Part shown: piece by piece, positions 1 through 11,486 of the stretch
How positions within the stretch are numbered: the stretch's first letter is position 1
Layout: every line of letters begins with the position of its first letter
NCBI GenBank assembly: GCA_949752735.1
Contig: OX457044.1
Span: forward strand, 15,925,985-15,989,984
DNA from: Lumbricus terrestris
Lineage: Eukaryota > Annelida > Clitellata > Crassiclitellata > Lumbricidae
Length of the DNA: 64,000 nucleotides
Reading direction: 5' to 3'
Made by a program: the position numbers and the translations under genes
The notes under the pieces: model-generated
Told to the model about the DNA's origin: nothing
The model's database searches: none
What the model saw: only the letters and a program-made list of their open reading frames with translations

Positions 1-781
1 CGATTCAAAAACGAAACGCAACAAAAAGTAACAAAAACACGATTTTATTAAGTCTCATCTCCAATAACTGTTGTCAAATGAACTTGGCAGTGCTTCACAA
101 CTTGTGTTCAATGAGCACACCACCCGTGCCAAAACTTCTTTTGAGTCTCTTTGCGTCTTGATGGACCAGTTGATTAATCTGACAGATTCCTTATTTACCA
201 ATTTGATTGTCATCTTGCTAAGTGACTTCTCAGTGACTCGCAGCTACGCTGGTACCCTGTTTCTTTTTTAAATAGTAATAATAATGATCATCTGGCATTA
301 TCAAGGCTATTTGATACCAATTATTTGAGATGAGAAAGAAAATCGTGTTTTTTCACTTTTTTGTTGCGTTTCGTTTTTGAATCGTCAAAAAACGGCGGGT
401 GATCTCTCTAAAAGTGGTATAACTTTTGTTCTGTTTGAAATATTTTGATGGAATCTGACCATCATGTGCAGATATGAATTGTCTTTAAGCCTATAAAATT
501 TCATTTCGATGTTCTTACTTTTGGACAAGATATTGGCCAGAATAATTAGATAGTTTTTTTAACTTTTTGTTGCGTCGCGTTTTTAAATCGTCAAAAAACG
601 ATGGGTGACCTCACTATAAGTGGTGTAACTTTTGTTGTGTTTGAAATATTTTGATGAAATCTGACCATCATGTGTAAATATGAATTGTCTTTAACGCTGT
701 AAAATTTCATTTCGAAATTCTTGCTTTTGGCCAAGATAATTATTGGCAAAAAACCTAGGGGGTCGTTTTTGGCGCATCCTG
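1..781. mobile_element. Tc1/mariner-like element, truncated by window start
   Basis: The right end reads TTTTTGGCGCATCCTG followed by TA, matching the ends of the related copies at 1317-2837 and 3199-4372. The element contains two arms of the same AT-rich sequence (GACGATTCAAAAACG motif) in inverted arrangement, so its terminal repeats are long. A relic of the transposase C-terminus lies on the minus strand near 90-270. The left end is outside the window. Assignment to Tc1/mariner rests on the TA flank and the relic; no intact transposase is present. Confidence 0.6.
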
Positions 782-1316
782 TATATGCTATTTGGCATGA
801 CCGCCTATAGACTAGATATAGTGATGGTAACTTCCATATAATTATAGCTAGATGTATATACAGAGCATGCAGCAAGATTATTAATTTTATAGGCGAGAAT
901 ATATCTATTAACTTGGTAATGTACGCATCGTTTTATGGTCTGGTCACCATGGCAACCGTAAATATTCCGCCCTAAGTTATGCATTTGGGATTCAGTGACA
1001 GATCTGAAATGCCAGATTTCAAAGCAACATCACCCATCATCCGTTCATCGCTCACAGCCATTAGAGTATTCGTTTCAGGAAATCTTCGATTTTTGGTCCC
1101 GAATCACTGAGCTATAGTTCAAAAACATCTTCCACTAGCTATATGCAAAAGGTTATCTGATATAGACCTATAATATGTAGGCTACACTGCGCTGCATATA
1201 TATATGTACATATATATATAAAAATACAAACAATCAAAAATATTGTATGTTATCTGAGTAGTTTCCTTGAAGAGGCGCTATATAAATACTTGAAAGAATG
1301 AATGAATCACAGTGTA
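782..1316. other. Unassigned non-coding DNA with a LINE tail
   Basis: No gene is visible. Positions about 1262-1310 hold a short 3'-tail fragment, AGAGGCGCTATATAAAT followed by GAATGAATGAAT, the same tail type that ends the CR1/L2-like fragment at 58481-58785 (there in reverse). A short AT-rich patch of TATATA lies at 1195-1225. Confidence 0.5.
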
Positions 1317-1549
1317 CAGGGTGGGCCATGAAAAAAAGCAATCTCCAGCGATTTTTTGCCAATATCTTGGCCAAAAATAAGAATTTTTCAAATCGCGTTT
1401 CACGCGCTTAAATGTAATTCATATCTACGTACAATAGCAAAATTTTACCAAGAAATTCCAAGCTGAACAAAAGTTGTATCGCTTTTAGTTTAGGTTGAAT
1501 ACCCACTGTTTTTTGACGATCAAAAAACGCAGGCTAACGCATCAAAAAG

Positions 1550-1904
1550 TTACAAAAACCCCGATTTTATTAAGTCACATCTCAAATAATTGCCCTCAAA
1601 TGAACTTGATATTGTTTGACAACTTGTGTTCAATGTGTCCACCACCAGGTTCTTTGTAAAGTTCTTGATGGCCTTATCAATGTATTTAAGAGGTAAATCC
1701 TCCAATATCAACTCCAGTGCGACCATCAATTCTCTTACCACTCTTGGTCTTGGCCGCAGATTGTGGTCTTTTCCGCAAAGCTACCCACACTTGATAATTA
1801 AGTATTTCAGGTATAAATCCGGAGATTTGGAAGCTATTGGTTCTTCTTGATGAAACCAGTACAATAATATTGACATTTTGCCGATCCTCTTTCATCAACG
1901 GCAT
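1550..1904 (-). pseudogene. Mariner-type transposase relic (C-terminal part)
   Basis: Minus-strand frames give the motif PLKYIDKAIKNFTK, which resembles the run of residues near the C-terminus of mariner/IS630 transposases, before the usual GGHIEH ending. The related copy at 3665-3840 does end in GGGQIEHKL and a stop. The frame here is split over two overlapping short ORFs (1550-1741 and 1686-1904) and the catalytic DDE part is not recognisable. It is non-functional. Family assignment is from motif memory and is moderate. Confidence 0.45.
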
Positions 1905-2395
1905 ATTCCTTAACCTTCAATTTAACTCTTAATTTCTCCGCTCTCACTGTTCATAAGGGCAAGTGGTGATTATAGCCTAAGCTCAAAGAATTTGCCCATG
2001 AAGTTTCTGAAAACACATTGTGTCTGTCTTTGAAGCCTTGACCATTTTAATGTCTCATAAATTTCAACGTTACTCTTCTAATAGCAAAACTATGAAATGG
2101 AAAAAATCAAAAAATTCTTTATTTGCAATTTTCTAGTCATCTTGCAAAATGATTTCACAGTGACGTGCATCTTCGCTGGTACAATTTTTTTTTCAAAATA
2201 ATAAGTATAATGATCATCTGGCAATATAAAGTTCATTTGGTAACAACTATTTGAGATGCGACCTGATAAAATTGTTTTTTTTAAAATTTTGGCTGCGTTA
2301 AGTTTTTATAGTTTCTTGATCGATCGGATTGTAGGGCGACTGATCAAGTCTCTCCCTCTTCCTTGGTTCATATTTAGCCAGGACCGAGTCCTATT

Positions 2396-2638
2396 GCCCG
2401 GGAGAGACGACGAGGACGTACTGAACCTGAGCCAAACGTGGCACTTCAAGGATATGTGCATGGGAAGAGGAGAAGAGGCAGATCCAGGAAGCGATGGATG
2501 GATGTGGCAGAAGAGGACTGCCTGAGGATGGGACTAACCGTGAGAGAGGCGGCGCGGAGAGCGCAGGACAGGGACGACTGGAGGCTGTCCATAAAGGAGC
2601 GGCTGATGCGGGCGGAAGCTTCGCCAGGGCCATAAGTC
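2396..2638 (+). pseudogene. LINE ORF2 C-terminal fragment inserted in a mariner element
   Basis: The plus-strand reading frame ends in a pattern typical of the tail of RTE-like endonuclease/reverse transcriptase polyproteins: a basic RRRGRSRKRWMD motif, then EEDCLRMGLTVREA, then AQDRDDWR, then a stop at 2633-2635. Only about 80 codons remain; the reverse transcriptase and endonuclease are absent, so it is a severely 5'-truncated insertion. It is followed by a short AAGTCAGTAAGTCAAGTAAG tail. Local GC is clearly higher than in the AT-rich mariner sequence around it, which marks the inserted piece at about 2340-2660. Confidence 0.65.
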
Positions 2639-2837
2639 AGTAAGTCAAGTAAGACAAGTTTTTATATCGTCACAAAAAGTGGGTGAGCTCACTAAAAGTG
2701 ATATAACTTCTATTCTACTTGCGATTTCTTGGTAAAATTTGGATCATCTTTAAGCCCGCAAAAACATTATTTGAAAATTCTTATTTTTGGCCAAGATATT
2801 GGCAAAAGCCGTAGGATTACTTTTTTGGCCCACCCTG

Positions 2838-3198
2838 TATATATGGGCATATATAGCACGTAGAGCTTGCTTTATTATAAATTCTACTCTCAGGTGAAAA
2901 TCTAATAATTGCTGCGTTCAGAATGACTCAAGCACATTCCATCTTTCTCTTTTCGAAAAAAATCGCCACCCACTAAATCGTATACGAAAGAAGATTAATT
3001 TAATCAAATCTTCGTCTATCTTTATCGGTCTGAGAAGGATGCCAAGAATTTTTATGAGCCGGGGAAGCGCATAAAATACAGATTATACGGTATACGAATA
3101 TCTATAACTTATATAACGCAAAGAAGGCAATGCTTTCCTCGCAGTACATAATACCGGTATGTCTGCATTGCAAGCCTTAAGATTGCGTTGTGCATATA
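2838..3198. other. Unassigned non-coding DNA
   Basis: No gene, tandem repeat or recognisable element is seen between the two mariner-like elements. Confidence 0.4.
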
Positions 3199-4372
3199 CA
3201 GGGTGCGCCAAAAGACCCCCCTTAGGTTTTTTGCCAATATCTTGGCCAGAGGTAAGAATTTCGAATTGAAATTTTACAGTCCTAAAGACAATTCATATTT
3301 GCACATAATGGCCAGATTTCATCAAAATATTTCAAACGCAACAAAAGTTATAACACTTTTAGAGAGGCCACCCACCGTTTTTGACGATTCAAAAACGATA
3401 CGCAAACAATTAGGTTTTTTGCCAATATCATGACCAGAAGTAAGAATTTCGAAATGAAATTTTACAGGCGTAAAGACAATTCATATCTGCACATGGTGAT
3501 CAGATTTCATCAAAATATTTCAAACAGAACAAAAGTTATACTACTTTTAGTGAGTCCACCCACTGTTTTTTGACGATTCAAAAACGAAATGCAACAAAAC
3601 TAACAAAAACACGATTTTATTAAGTCTCATCTCAAATAACTGCTGTCAAATGAACTTGGTAGTGCTTCACAACTTGTGTTCAATCTGCCCGCCACCAGTG
3701 CCAAAACTTCTTTTGAGTATCTTTGCAAAGTTCTTGATGGACCAGTTGATTAATCTGACAGATTCCTTATTTACCAATTTGATTGTAATCTTGCTAAGTG
3801 ACTTCTCAGTGACGCGTAGCTACGCTGGTACCCTGTTTTAAAAAAAATAGTAATAATAACGATCCTCTGACAATATCAAGGCTATTTGATACCAATTATT
3901 TGAGATGAGAAAAAAATCGTGTTCTTGTTACTTTTTTGCAGCGTTTCGTTTTTGAATCGTCAAAAAACGGTGCACGGGTGACCTCACTAAAAGTGTTATA
4001 ACTTTTGTTCTGTTGGAAATATTTTGATGGAATCTGACCATCAGGTAGGTCTTAGTGTCATTTTGATATGAATTGTCTTTAAGCCTATAAAATATCATTT
4101 CGATATTCTTACTTTTGGCCAAGATATTGGCTACAATAATTAGATTGGTTTTTCGTTACTTTTTGTTGCGTCGCGTTTTTAAATCGTCAAAAAGATGGGT
4201 GACCTCACTAAAAGTGGTGTAACTTTTGTTGTGTTTGAAATATTTTGATGAAATCTGACCATCATGTGTAAATATGAATTGTCTTTAAGACTGTAAAATT
4301 TAATTTTGAAATTTTTACTTTTGACAAAGATATTGGAAAAAAAATTAGGGGGGTCTTTTTTGGCGCACCGTG
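3199..4372. mobile_element. Tc1/mariner-like element, third copy
   Basis: The left end CAGGGTGCGCCAAAAGA and right end TTTTTTGGCGCACCGTG are inverted and flanked by TA at 3197-3198 and 4373-4374. The left arm contains an internal partial duplication: the sequence starting GGTTTTTTGCCAATATC occurs at about 3223 and again at about 3412. The arms are several hundred bases long and carry the same GACGATTCAAAAACG motif as the copy at 1-781. Confidence 0.72.
3665..3840 (-). pseudogene. Mariner-type transposase C-terminal relic
   Basis: The minus strand reads LRVTEKSLSKITIKLVNK, then INWSIKNFAKILKRSF, then GGGQIEHKL and a stop. A terminal GGHIEH-like motif before the stop is characteristic of mariner/IS630 transposases. 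Upstream the frame has an in-frame stop and the DDE catalytic core is not present. It is the best preserved of the three relics in this repeat family and supports naming it mariner-like. Confidence 0.55.
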
Positions 4373-5300
4373 TATACTAAGATTGCGTTGTAGATATTTA
4401 GATCGCGTTGCAGATATCAAGACTGTTACACTGCGGCTATAATATCTATAAAGAGTATACGTTGCAAATAAAGATAAATAATTGTTAAGAATTTTTTGTA
4501 AATATTGGAGTCTTCGCTGCAGACATGGGCCTAAAGAAATATTGATGCTACCTTGCAAATACCAACGCTGTGTTGTAAATATTAAGATTTCGTTGCAAAT
4601 AGCCTAATAAGAGTAACCTACTTTGGTTAAAATTATTAAGACATATTAAGACTTCTTAAAAAATGCTAAGTCCACCTTGTACAATTCATCTTACTCAGTC
4701 TCTTCGTATGTCCGTTTGAAAGCGCTGTAGTTCTATGCTGCTGACACTTGGACTGAAGGGATTGACGAACATAGCAGACATCACCAAGTCACACGCATTT
4801 CCTTCAGCATTCAGCTGGCTTAATTGAAAGCAGCGCTGCAGTGTCTATAGTTGAAACTCTCTCTCTCTGTCTCTTCCGACCGACAAATCCTCGCTGGGTA
4901 AAGGTGAATCGTCTCGACAGTAATTTATCGGCTTCCCGCCAACCGTTTCGACTAACGGCTATCCCGGCAGACGTTTAAGCTAATTTTCATCTGCGCGGTC
5001 AAATCCAGTTTATCTCTGACTGTTCGGGTAATTGGTCGTTCATTTGGACCTGACGGTGGAGGCCACTGCCATCAACCAGCTGCTTATGCGACCACCGGGA
5101 CCGAGAAACGTCAGGCGCAATTAACGAACTGCTTTAGAATTAGACACAAGCTAACGCCACGTACTACAACTATAACACGGAAAGATCACCAGCTGAAGTC
5201 TTACCAGGTCGCATTACTAACCTAGAAATCTTAGCAAACTAGTAATCTTAGCAAACTTGATGCTTCTCAGCTATTTTAGCCAATATATAGAGTTGCAGAT
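4373..5300. other. Unassigned unique-looking DNA
   Basis: No long reading frame or repeat is seen. Positions about 4860-5170 are richer in GC than the surroundings and do not recur elsewhere in the window, so this could be single-copy host DNA (for example a small exon or regulatory stretch), but nothing shows a function. Confidence 0.3.
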
Positions 5301-6469
5301 CATGGGCGCCCGCAGAAATTTTTGCAGGGGGGGGCAAAATTTTTAAGTTGGTCACGGTTAAATTTCCTAGTCGCAAGAGCTTAAAAATTGCAAAGCTCGA
5401 AAGTGAGAATATGGGTATTTTTCAGAGAGGTTTCTTAATGCACATTTCTCAGTTTCATTTTGTGTAGACCTATCATTTTCAATATTTTTCTTAGAGCGAA
5501 GAAATTTATTAAAAATCAAAAGTACAATGTTAAAAAGTAGATTTTTGAAGGGGCGCTATATAAAGAATGAATGAATAGATGAACGAAAAACAGGTATCAG
5601 TTTTAAAGGGGCAAGTGCTCCATCAAGTTACTTCTATATTTTAATCGTAATTTCTAAACTTCTAAAGTGCCACTCCAGAGTCAATTGTAGGGCACCAGCT
5701 TATTCAGAAGCGCTGCATCGAGTCATCACAGGTTGTTCAAAGGACAGTCAAGAAAGAGGTCCGAGTCCTGTATCGAGAGGGTCAGATGTTAATGCAGGTG
5801 TCGTTTAGGAAGGTGGAGGATCCCGAAGATCAGAAGAATGGGGTATCAATTCTGTTGAACGGAGAAGACGTTGGTTTTGGGAGAAAATCTCGAGGCATTT
5901 TACCAGAGTCAATTATCCAAGTTTCTCTTCAGCTCGACCTACCCAAATTCTGTACTATCTGGCAGCATGCAAAATGGACAAAATGCAGCCTGACCTAAAG
6001 TAGACTTGATTCCATATATAGGCCTAATGCTGGTGAATATGTAGATCTCCATTACTTAATTTCAATGGGCTGTTGATAAATTTCAAATTTTTACATTAGT
6101 GTAATTTATTGATAATTAATTTTTGCGTAGTTGTGAAAAATTGCATTAGCCTACAGCCAGATTGCAGACAAGTAGGCCATAATCGATGGGAATACTATTT
6201 GTATGGGCACCCACGGGAGGGTTAAAAGTCATTGTTACCGTTTTCAGCAAGAGCTTAAAAAATGCAAGGCAGAAAATTAAGAGCTTCTTTATTTCTAAAG
6301 AGATTTCATTACTTAAATTTCTGACTTTCACTGAAGTGTATCATTCGTAACATTAATATTTCAATGGGAAGAAATTTCTTAGACCTCAAAAGTAGTAGTT
6401 AGAAAAATGGGTTTCAATTTTCCAGGGGGGCAAGTGCCCCCCCCTTGCCCCTATGTGCGGGCGCCCATG
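5301..6469. mobile_element. hAT-like element with exact 8-bp TSD
   Basis: The ends CATGGGCGCCCGCAG and GTGCGGGCGCCCATG are inverted, and the 8-bp TSD TTGCAGAT is exact at 5293-5300 and 6470-6477. The same end family (CATGGGCGCC) bounds the nested composite at 45730-48803. Inside are a LINE tail (about 5540-5575, GAATGAATGAAT) and a short open frame (5786-5998) that I do not recognise. No transposase is visible, so the element is non-autonomous or decayed. The superfamily is inferred from the TSD length only. Confidence 0.75.
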
Positions 6470-6499
6470 TTGCAGATTTCGGGTTGCTACGCTGTTGTT

Positions 6500-6564
6500 G
6501 TAATTATTATTATCGTTATTATTAATATTGCTAATACTATTATTACTATTATCATTATTATTAT

Positions 6565-6627
<63 letters not shown>

Positions 6628-6628
6628 A
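6500..6628. repeat. (ATT)n microsatellite
   Basis: An imperfect then perfect run of ATT units. Short ORFs here coding for poly-isoleucine are by-products of the repeat. Confidence 0.9.
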
Positions 6629-7178
6629 TATTTACGACAAATATCGCAGCCTTTGCTGGATTTGGGCTTCTGGGGGATCAAATCCAACGATTATTTAACT
6701 ATCGAAAACACTGATTCATCACCATGAGCATTTATGTCAGCAAATTTACAAGAATGTTGCACTATATATTATTTAGTTTTTGTCTGAAAACAGGAACGTG
6801 TGATCTTAAAGTAGTAAAACATGCATGCTTGCGACGGCCACATTAGAATTTATTATCAAACAATTATCACAACTGGACAATCGGAATCAATTAAATAATA
6901 CTTTTTGAAATCTACTTCACGGACTTCCCACAATATAACCTAAATTCCTCCGAACAGTGCCTAGATGTAAATTAACTGGACTCCGTTATCCATTACTCCG
7001 TCATGTAGGCCTAGGCTTATTTTAACTAAATTTCATTTAATTGTTTCATTGCTTAATTATTATAATGTGGCCGTCAGAAGAATGTATGCTTTACTGCTTT
7101 AAGATGTCTGCAAACCAAAATGCGGTTAGCAACTGATGAATTAAAGGCAATTCTTATGTCATCTTATATAGCCTCTGT

Positions 7179-7240
<62 letters not shown>

Positions 7241-7380
7241 TCTGGTGACTTTTTATTACATTGTAATAAAATTCAGTTCAGTTCTAAACTGCAAACCATA
7301 ACAGTCAACAAATCTCAGCTAGCAAATAGCTTATATATTATATGCTGTTCAACAGAAATAAATAGCCTATATACGGTAAA
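6629..7380. other. Non-coding DNA with a (TA)n microsatellite
   Basis: No gene is seen. A (TA)n run occupies about 7181-7236. The duplicated unit shared with 24535 onward starts close to 7380. Confidence 0.5.
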
Positions 7381-7872
7381 ATAGATGCTTAATATTTTGT
7401 AAATGACTTTAGCTAGTTAACTTTTTCAAACGTCGAGGGGCAGGCGTTATTTGTACGTAGCCTACGAACAGAGGTTCCACGAAAATGCACCGTATAGGTC
7501 CACGAGTGCAAACAGGGAGAGGTCGAAAATACGATTTTTTTGTACGTAGGTCTAAATGCTGTATATATATATATATGTGCCCGTAGCGGAAACTCATGTT
7601 CGTTTTTACCGATTGATGCCATTGTACATGGCTGACAAAACCTTTCCGCTTGTGTCATCATGTCATGGTGATCAACAAAGGCTCAAAGACCCTATTGTAA
7701 ATTTTACACAAAACTGTAGACAACACATTTCCCGTCAAAACAAACTGACCCGGCTGCTGCAAAACGCTATAGTCTGCTGTCCAAATTGTTGTCTTCGTCA
7801 CAAACGATTTTCATTTGAACCAGAGGCTCTAGGCAACTGATTGGCTGGCTTAGGCCTACATATAGCAGTCTA

Positions 7873-7875
<3 letters not shown>

Positions 7876-7967
<92 letters not shown>
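7876..7967. repeat. (TAA)n target tract, 5' side of a LINE insertion
   Basis: A pure TAA run directly abuts the first codon of the LINE fragment. The paralogous locus at 25021-25053 has only a short AATAATAATATAAATACAAATAATAATT tract here, with no insertion. Confidence 0.9.
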
Positions 7968-7969
<2 letters not shown>

Positions 7970-10084
7970 CGTCGAAATTGGATCGGAGTTGATCTTTGCC
8001 GTCACCGGCCTGGTCAACCTCCTTCTTAAGGGTGAATGCCCTGAGGTCATCAGACCCGTACTATTTGGAGGCACTCTCATGGCGCTCAGAAAAGACTCTG
8101 GAGGTCTTCGGCCGATCGTCATAGGTTATTACTGGCGTAGACTCGCTTCTAAATGTGCAAACGCCTTTGCGGTCACAAGGGCAACCGCCTATCTTGCACC
8201 GAGACAGGTGGGAGTTGGTGTGCCGGGTGGAGCAGAGGCGGCGGTCCACGCAGCGAGACGTTTCCTGGAAACAATGCCAGCTGGATCCATTCTTGTGAAG
8301 CTCGACTTTAAGAATGCTTTCAACAGTCTTTACAGAGATAAAATGCTCTCGTCTATAGATGACATCCTGCCGGAACTTTCTCCATTCTGCCACCTCGCAT
8401 ATGCGGAGCCCTCTGAGCTCCGGTTTGGTCAATATCTGATTTCATCACAGGTCGGGCCCCAACAAGGAGACCCACTGGGACCGTTGCTTTTCTGTCTTCC
8501 GTTGCAACCCATTCTGCAAGATTTGTCATCACCGTTGGTTCTGGGATACATGGATGACCTATCCCTGGGAGGAGAGGCAGCCCTGGTGGCGAAGGATGTG
8601 AATCTCTTGATGCAGAAATGTGAGCAACTTGGACTTCAACTCAACCAGAAAAAATGCGAGATCATCTACCAACATGACATGCAAAGCCATGACCATCTCT
8701 TCCAGAACTTTACTGTCACGTCGCCAGAAAGAGCCTGTTTGCTTGGTGCGCCACTTTCCACCAGTGAGGCCTTGACAACTTGTCTTGAGGGCAGATGTAC
8801 GGAGTTGGCGTTGGCAATTAACAGACTGGAGACCATCGCCAAACACGACGCTCTGATCCTCCTAAGATGTTCTCTCAGCTCCCATAGATTGATGTACACT
8901 TTAAGATGCATCCCGTGCACAGGGCACATCCTGCTGGACAAATTCGACGGACTCCTTCGGAACGGCTTGAGTGCAGTCCTCAACATCGCCCTGTCCAATG
9001 ACCAATGGCTACAAGCATCTTTACCGGTGAAGATGGGTGGATTAGGAATTCGCCGGGTCGCTTCGCTTGCTCTTCCCGCCTTTTTGGCTTCCGCTGCAAG
9101 CACCCGAGCACTCCAGTCCTCCATGCTAGGCAATGCCTGTCCCGAAATCGACGAGCGGGTTGAGTTGATGAAGCATCTATGGTGTACTGAAAGCCAATCT
9201 GAGCTACCAGAGAGTATTGTGGCTCATAAACAATCAAGTTGGGACAAACCTCTAATGCAGAAGATGATTGCCGAGCTGAGCATTGCACTTTCCGACCCAT
9301 ACCATAAAGCGCGATTTATGGCTGTCACAGCGCCTCACGCGGGTGACTGGCTTTTCGCCCTCCCCGTGACCTCATGTGGTTTACGATTAGACGACGAAGC
9401 CGTCAGAATTGCGGTAGGACTCCGCCTGGGAACATGCATTTGCGAGCCTCATGCTTGCCCATGCGGAGGTCGAGTGACAGCAACTGGAGCACATGGTCTT
9501 TCCTGTGGCCTTGGACCGGGACGGATCGCAAGACACGCCACATTAAACGATCTATTCAGCCGGAGTCTCACACGAGCGGGATTCCCAAATATCAAGGAAC
9601 CACCCGGTCTCTCTAGATCTGATGGCAGACGTCCGGATGGTCTTACGCTGATTCCTTGGTATAAAGGCCGAAACCTCGTATGGGACGCCACGGTGATTGA
9701 CACTGTAGCTCCATCTTACATCCCTGCGACATCCTTGTCTGCAGGTGCGGCAGCGGAAGTGGCGGCTACGAGGAAGGTCGACAAATACAACCATCTTACT
9801 GCCACTTATCTCTTTGTTCCGCTGGCCTTCGAGACCATGGGCCCCATCAACATTGAGGGAATGAAGCTACTTAAAGATTTGGGGCGCCTGCTGACACGAA
9901 TTACCGGAGACCCTAAAGAGACAACTTACCTATTCCAACGGTTTTCTGTCTGCATCCAGCGATTCAACGCTGTTGCCTGCAGGGGCACATTCGAAAAGCA
10001 GCCACTGCCATCTTATTAACTGTTCATTCCTGATTCTTTAGGTTTTATTTGCATGCGTTGTCATAATTGCCTTTGTGACTCGAT
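7968..10084 (+). mobile_element. 5'-truncated REL-endonuclease LINE inserted in (TAA)n
   Basis: The element lies between two TAA tracts (7876-7967 and 10085-10135). Unit B carries the undisturbed locus at 25010-25075, giving an empty site. The coding region is open from the junction, so the copy is 5'-truncated inside the ORF. The 3' untranslated part is only about 65 bases, with no poly-A, and ends in ACTCGATA before the TAA run. Insertion into TAA repeats is known for Dong (R4 clade). Clade membership of this copy is not established. Confidence 0.85.
7989..10019 (+). CDS. Reverse transcriptase with C-terminal zinc knuckle and restriction-like endonuclease (5'-truncated)
   Basis: This is the catalytic polyprotein of a non-LTR retrotransposon, which makes DNA from its RNA at a nicked chromosomal target. 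Residues are counted from the TTG at 7989; there is no ATG, and the frame is open back to the TAA tract at 7968, so this is a truncated ORF rather than a real start. Reverse transcriptase motifs run in order: ALRKDSGGLRPI (32-43), the first catalytic Asp in LVKLDFKNAF (102-111), QQGDPLGPLLF (158-168), YMDD (187-190), and LGLQLNQKKCEI (214-225). A Cys-rich knuckle follows (CICEPHACPCGG to HGLSC, about 483-506). Then comes a PD-type nuclease motif, GRRPD (546-550) with LVWDATV (563-569). This order matches REL-endonuclease LINEs such as R2/R4 types. No stop or frameshift interrupts 676 codons, which suggests a recent insertion. Its GC-rich coding sequence stands out from the AT-rich surroundings. 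Confidence 0.85.
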   Translation: MIFAVTGLVNLLLKGECPEVIRPVLFGGTLMALRKDSGGLRPIVIGYYWRRLASKCANAFAVTRATAYLAPRQVGVGVPGGAEAAVHAARRFLETMPAGSILVKLDFKNAFNSLYRDKMLSSIDDILPELSPFCHLAYAEPSELRFGQYLISSQVGPQQGDPLGPLLFCLPLQPILQDLSSPLVLGYMDDLSLGGEAALVAKDVNLLMQKCEQLGLQLNQKKCEIIYQHDMQSHDHLFQNFTVTSPERACLLGAPLSTSEALTTCLEGRCTELALAINRLETIAKHDALILLRCSLSSHRLMYTLRCIPCTGHILLDKFDGLLRNGLSAVLNIALSNDQWLQASLPVKMGGLGIRRVASLALPAFLASAASTRALQSSMLGNACPEIDERVELMKHLWCTESQSELPESIVAHKQSSWDKPLMQKMIAELSIALSDPYHKARFMAVTAPHAGDWLFALPVTSCGLRLDDEAVRIAVGLRLGTCICEPHACPCGGRVTATGAHGLSCGLGPGRIARHATLNDLFSRSLTRAGFPNIKEPPGLSRSDGRRPDGLTLIPWYKGRNLVWDATVIDTVAPSYIPATSLSAGAAAEVAATRKVDKYNHLTATYLFVPLAFETMGPINIEGMKLLKDLGRLLTRITGDPKETTYLFQRFSVCIQRFNAVACRGTFEKQPLPSY

Positions 10085-10135
10085 ATAATAATAATAATAA
10101 TAGTAATAATAATAATAATAATAGAAATACAATAA
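10085..10135. repeat. (TAA)n tract, 3' side of the LINE insertion
   Basis: TAATAA units with one TAG interruption continue into the sequence ATACAATAATAATTGAAATG, which is shared with 25040-25065 in unit B. Confidence 0.88.
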
Positions 10136-11192
10136 TAATTGAAATGATAATGACTGACTAGTGATAACAAGAAGAGTGCCTGATTAACGCATACGCCATG
10201 GCAGTGGTCCTCTGTGCATTACACCCACCATAGATAAAAATTTCATAATTAAATTTCCTATATAATATATATATTATATATTATATATATATATATGAAA
10301 TATTTGTCGTCGCCGCTTCTATTGTGTGATCTGTCAGCTGCAAATGCCAAAGAGCGAGATTCAATTTCGTGGATTTGTCTATCTATCTTCATCGTCTGCT
10401 TTCGAGTATACGTCAAGACCACATGATGAAATTTTTAAGGACTAAATGACCTGCAGAGGACTATGTGACCTGATGGCCTAAGGCTTAAATTACCAGTAGG
10501 TTATTATGACCAAATTATTTAAGAACCAAACGACCATACAATTAAATGGCTTAAGGATCAAATGACCAGAGGAAGGACAATTTGATCATCGAAATAGAGG
10601 ACCAGAGGACTAGTTTGCCACAGGCCTTACCTTAGACCTTAGTCCTTCCCGTGCAGATCTGCAGTTTCTCCACTCCACTCTGTTGCCACAGGACCATATG
10701 ATAATGGGATCATAAAACCAGATAACCAGATGACAAATGGACCAGATGATCAGATGACCAAAGGTACAGCAGCCCAGAGTACCAGATGACCAGAGGATCA
10801 GATGAAAAAGGACCAGATGAAAAGACGACAAGACAACTATTAGACGACCAAATGACCAGAGGACAAAAGGACCAAAGACCTAGACGACCATAATAATAGA
10901 AGGCCATATGATCAAATCCATTTTTTCCTCTCCGATTGCTTTGACTTTCAATATTCTACTTTTTCGTCCAATTCAAACTGCCCGACTCCTCCTGAAAACG
11001 GATATTAACGGTCGCACGCGATAAACCTCGCGACTTATTACCCGCACCGAATCATTTACACAGCAAACTGAAGACGGACGGAGAGCGTGCGTGCACAGCC
11101 GTATACAAACACGCAAATCATATACAGGTATATACAGTTCATATCCTAAAATAGAGAACCTCGTGCATGGGGTAATATACACACGAGAAAAT

Positions 11193-11227
<35 letters not shown>

Positions 11228-11486
11228 CTAGAATGAAATATATATGTTCATTTATGCATCTATATATATATACACTGGTGTGCATATTATGTTGAGATAA
11301 AAACGAATCAGCTGAATATGGAGACGAGCTTCCGGTGTCAATTCAAAACCGGAATCAAGGAGGAGGAGGAGAAGGTGGGCTGGAGAGACGGATGATCGAT
11401 GGAAGTCGGTCCATACGATGAACGATTTATTGATTTCCAAAAAAAAAACTTCCATCAGTTGGAGCAATGTATTCGACGAAGCAGAC
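10136..11486. other. Non-coding part of unit A with degenerate ACCAGATGACC repeats
   Basis: No gene is seen. A palindromic AT microsatellite lies at 10259-10296. From about 10430 to 10900 runs a degenerate short-period repeat built on GACCAGATGACC/GACCAAATGACC. Positions 10980-11170 form a GC-richer stretch conserved with 25980-26175 in unit B. (TA)n runs occur at 11195-11222 and 11262-11272. Confidence 0.6.

Larger units (their letters stand above)
1317..2837. mobile_element. Tc1/mariner-like element with TA target duplication
   Basis: The ends are CAGGGTGGGCCATG on the left and TTTTTTGGCCCACCCTG on the right. Both are flanked by TA (1315-1316 and 2838-2839), as expected for the Tc1/mariner superfamily. 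The element carries a decayed transposase relic on the minus strand and an unrelated LINE fragment inserted at about 2340-2660. Confidence 0.75.

Noticed and set aside
5786..5998. 70-residue ORF inside the hAT-like element as a captured gene
   Set aside because: Not recognised, no conserved motif, and no second copy to support it; left only as a note.
7856..8122. 88-residue ORF, mostly poly-tyrosine, on the minus strand
   Set aside because: It is a translation of the (TAA)n repeat plus antisense of the LINE.
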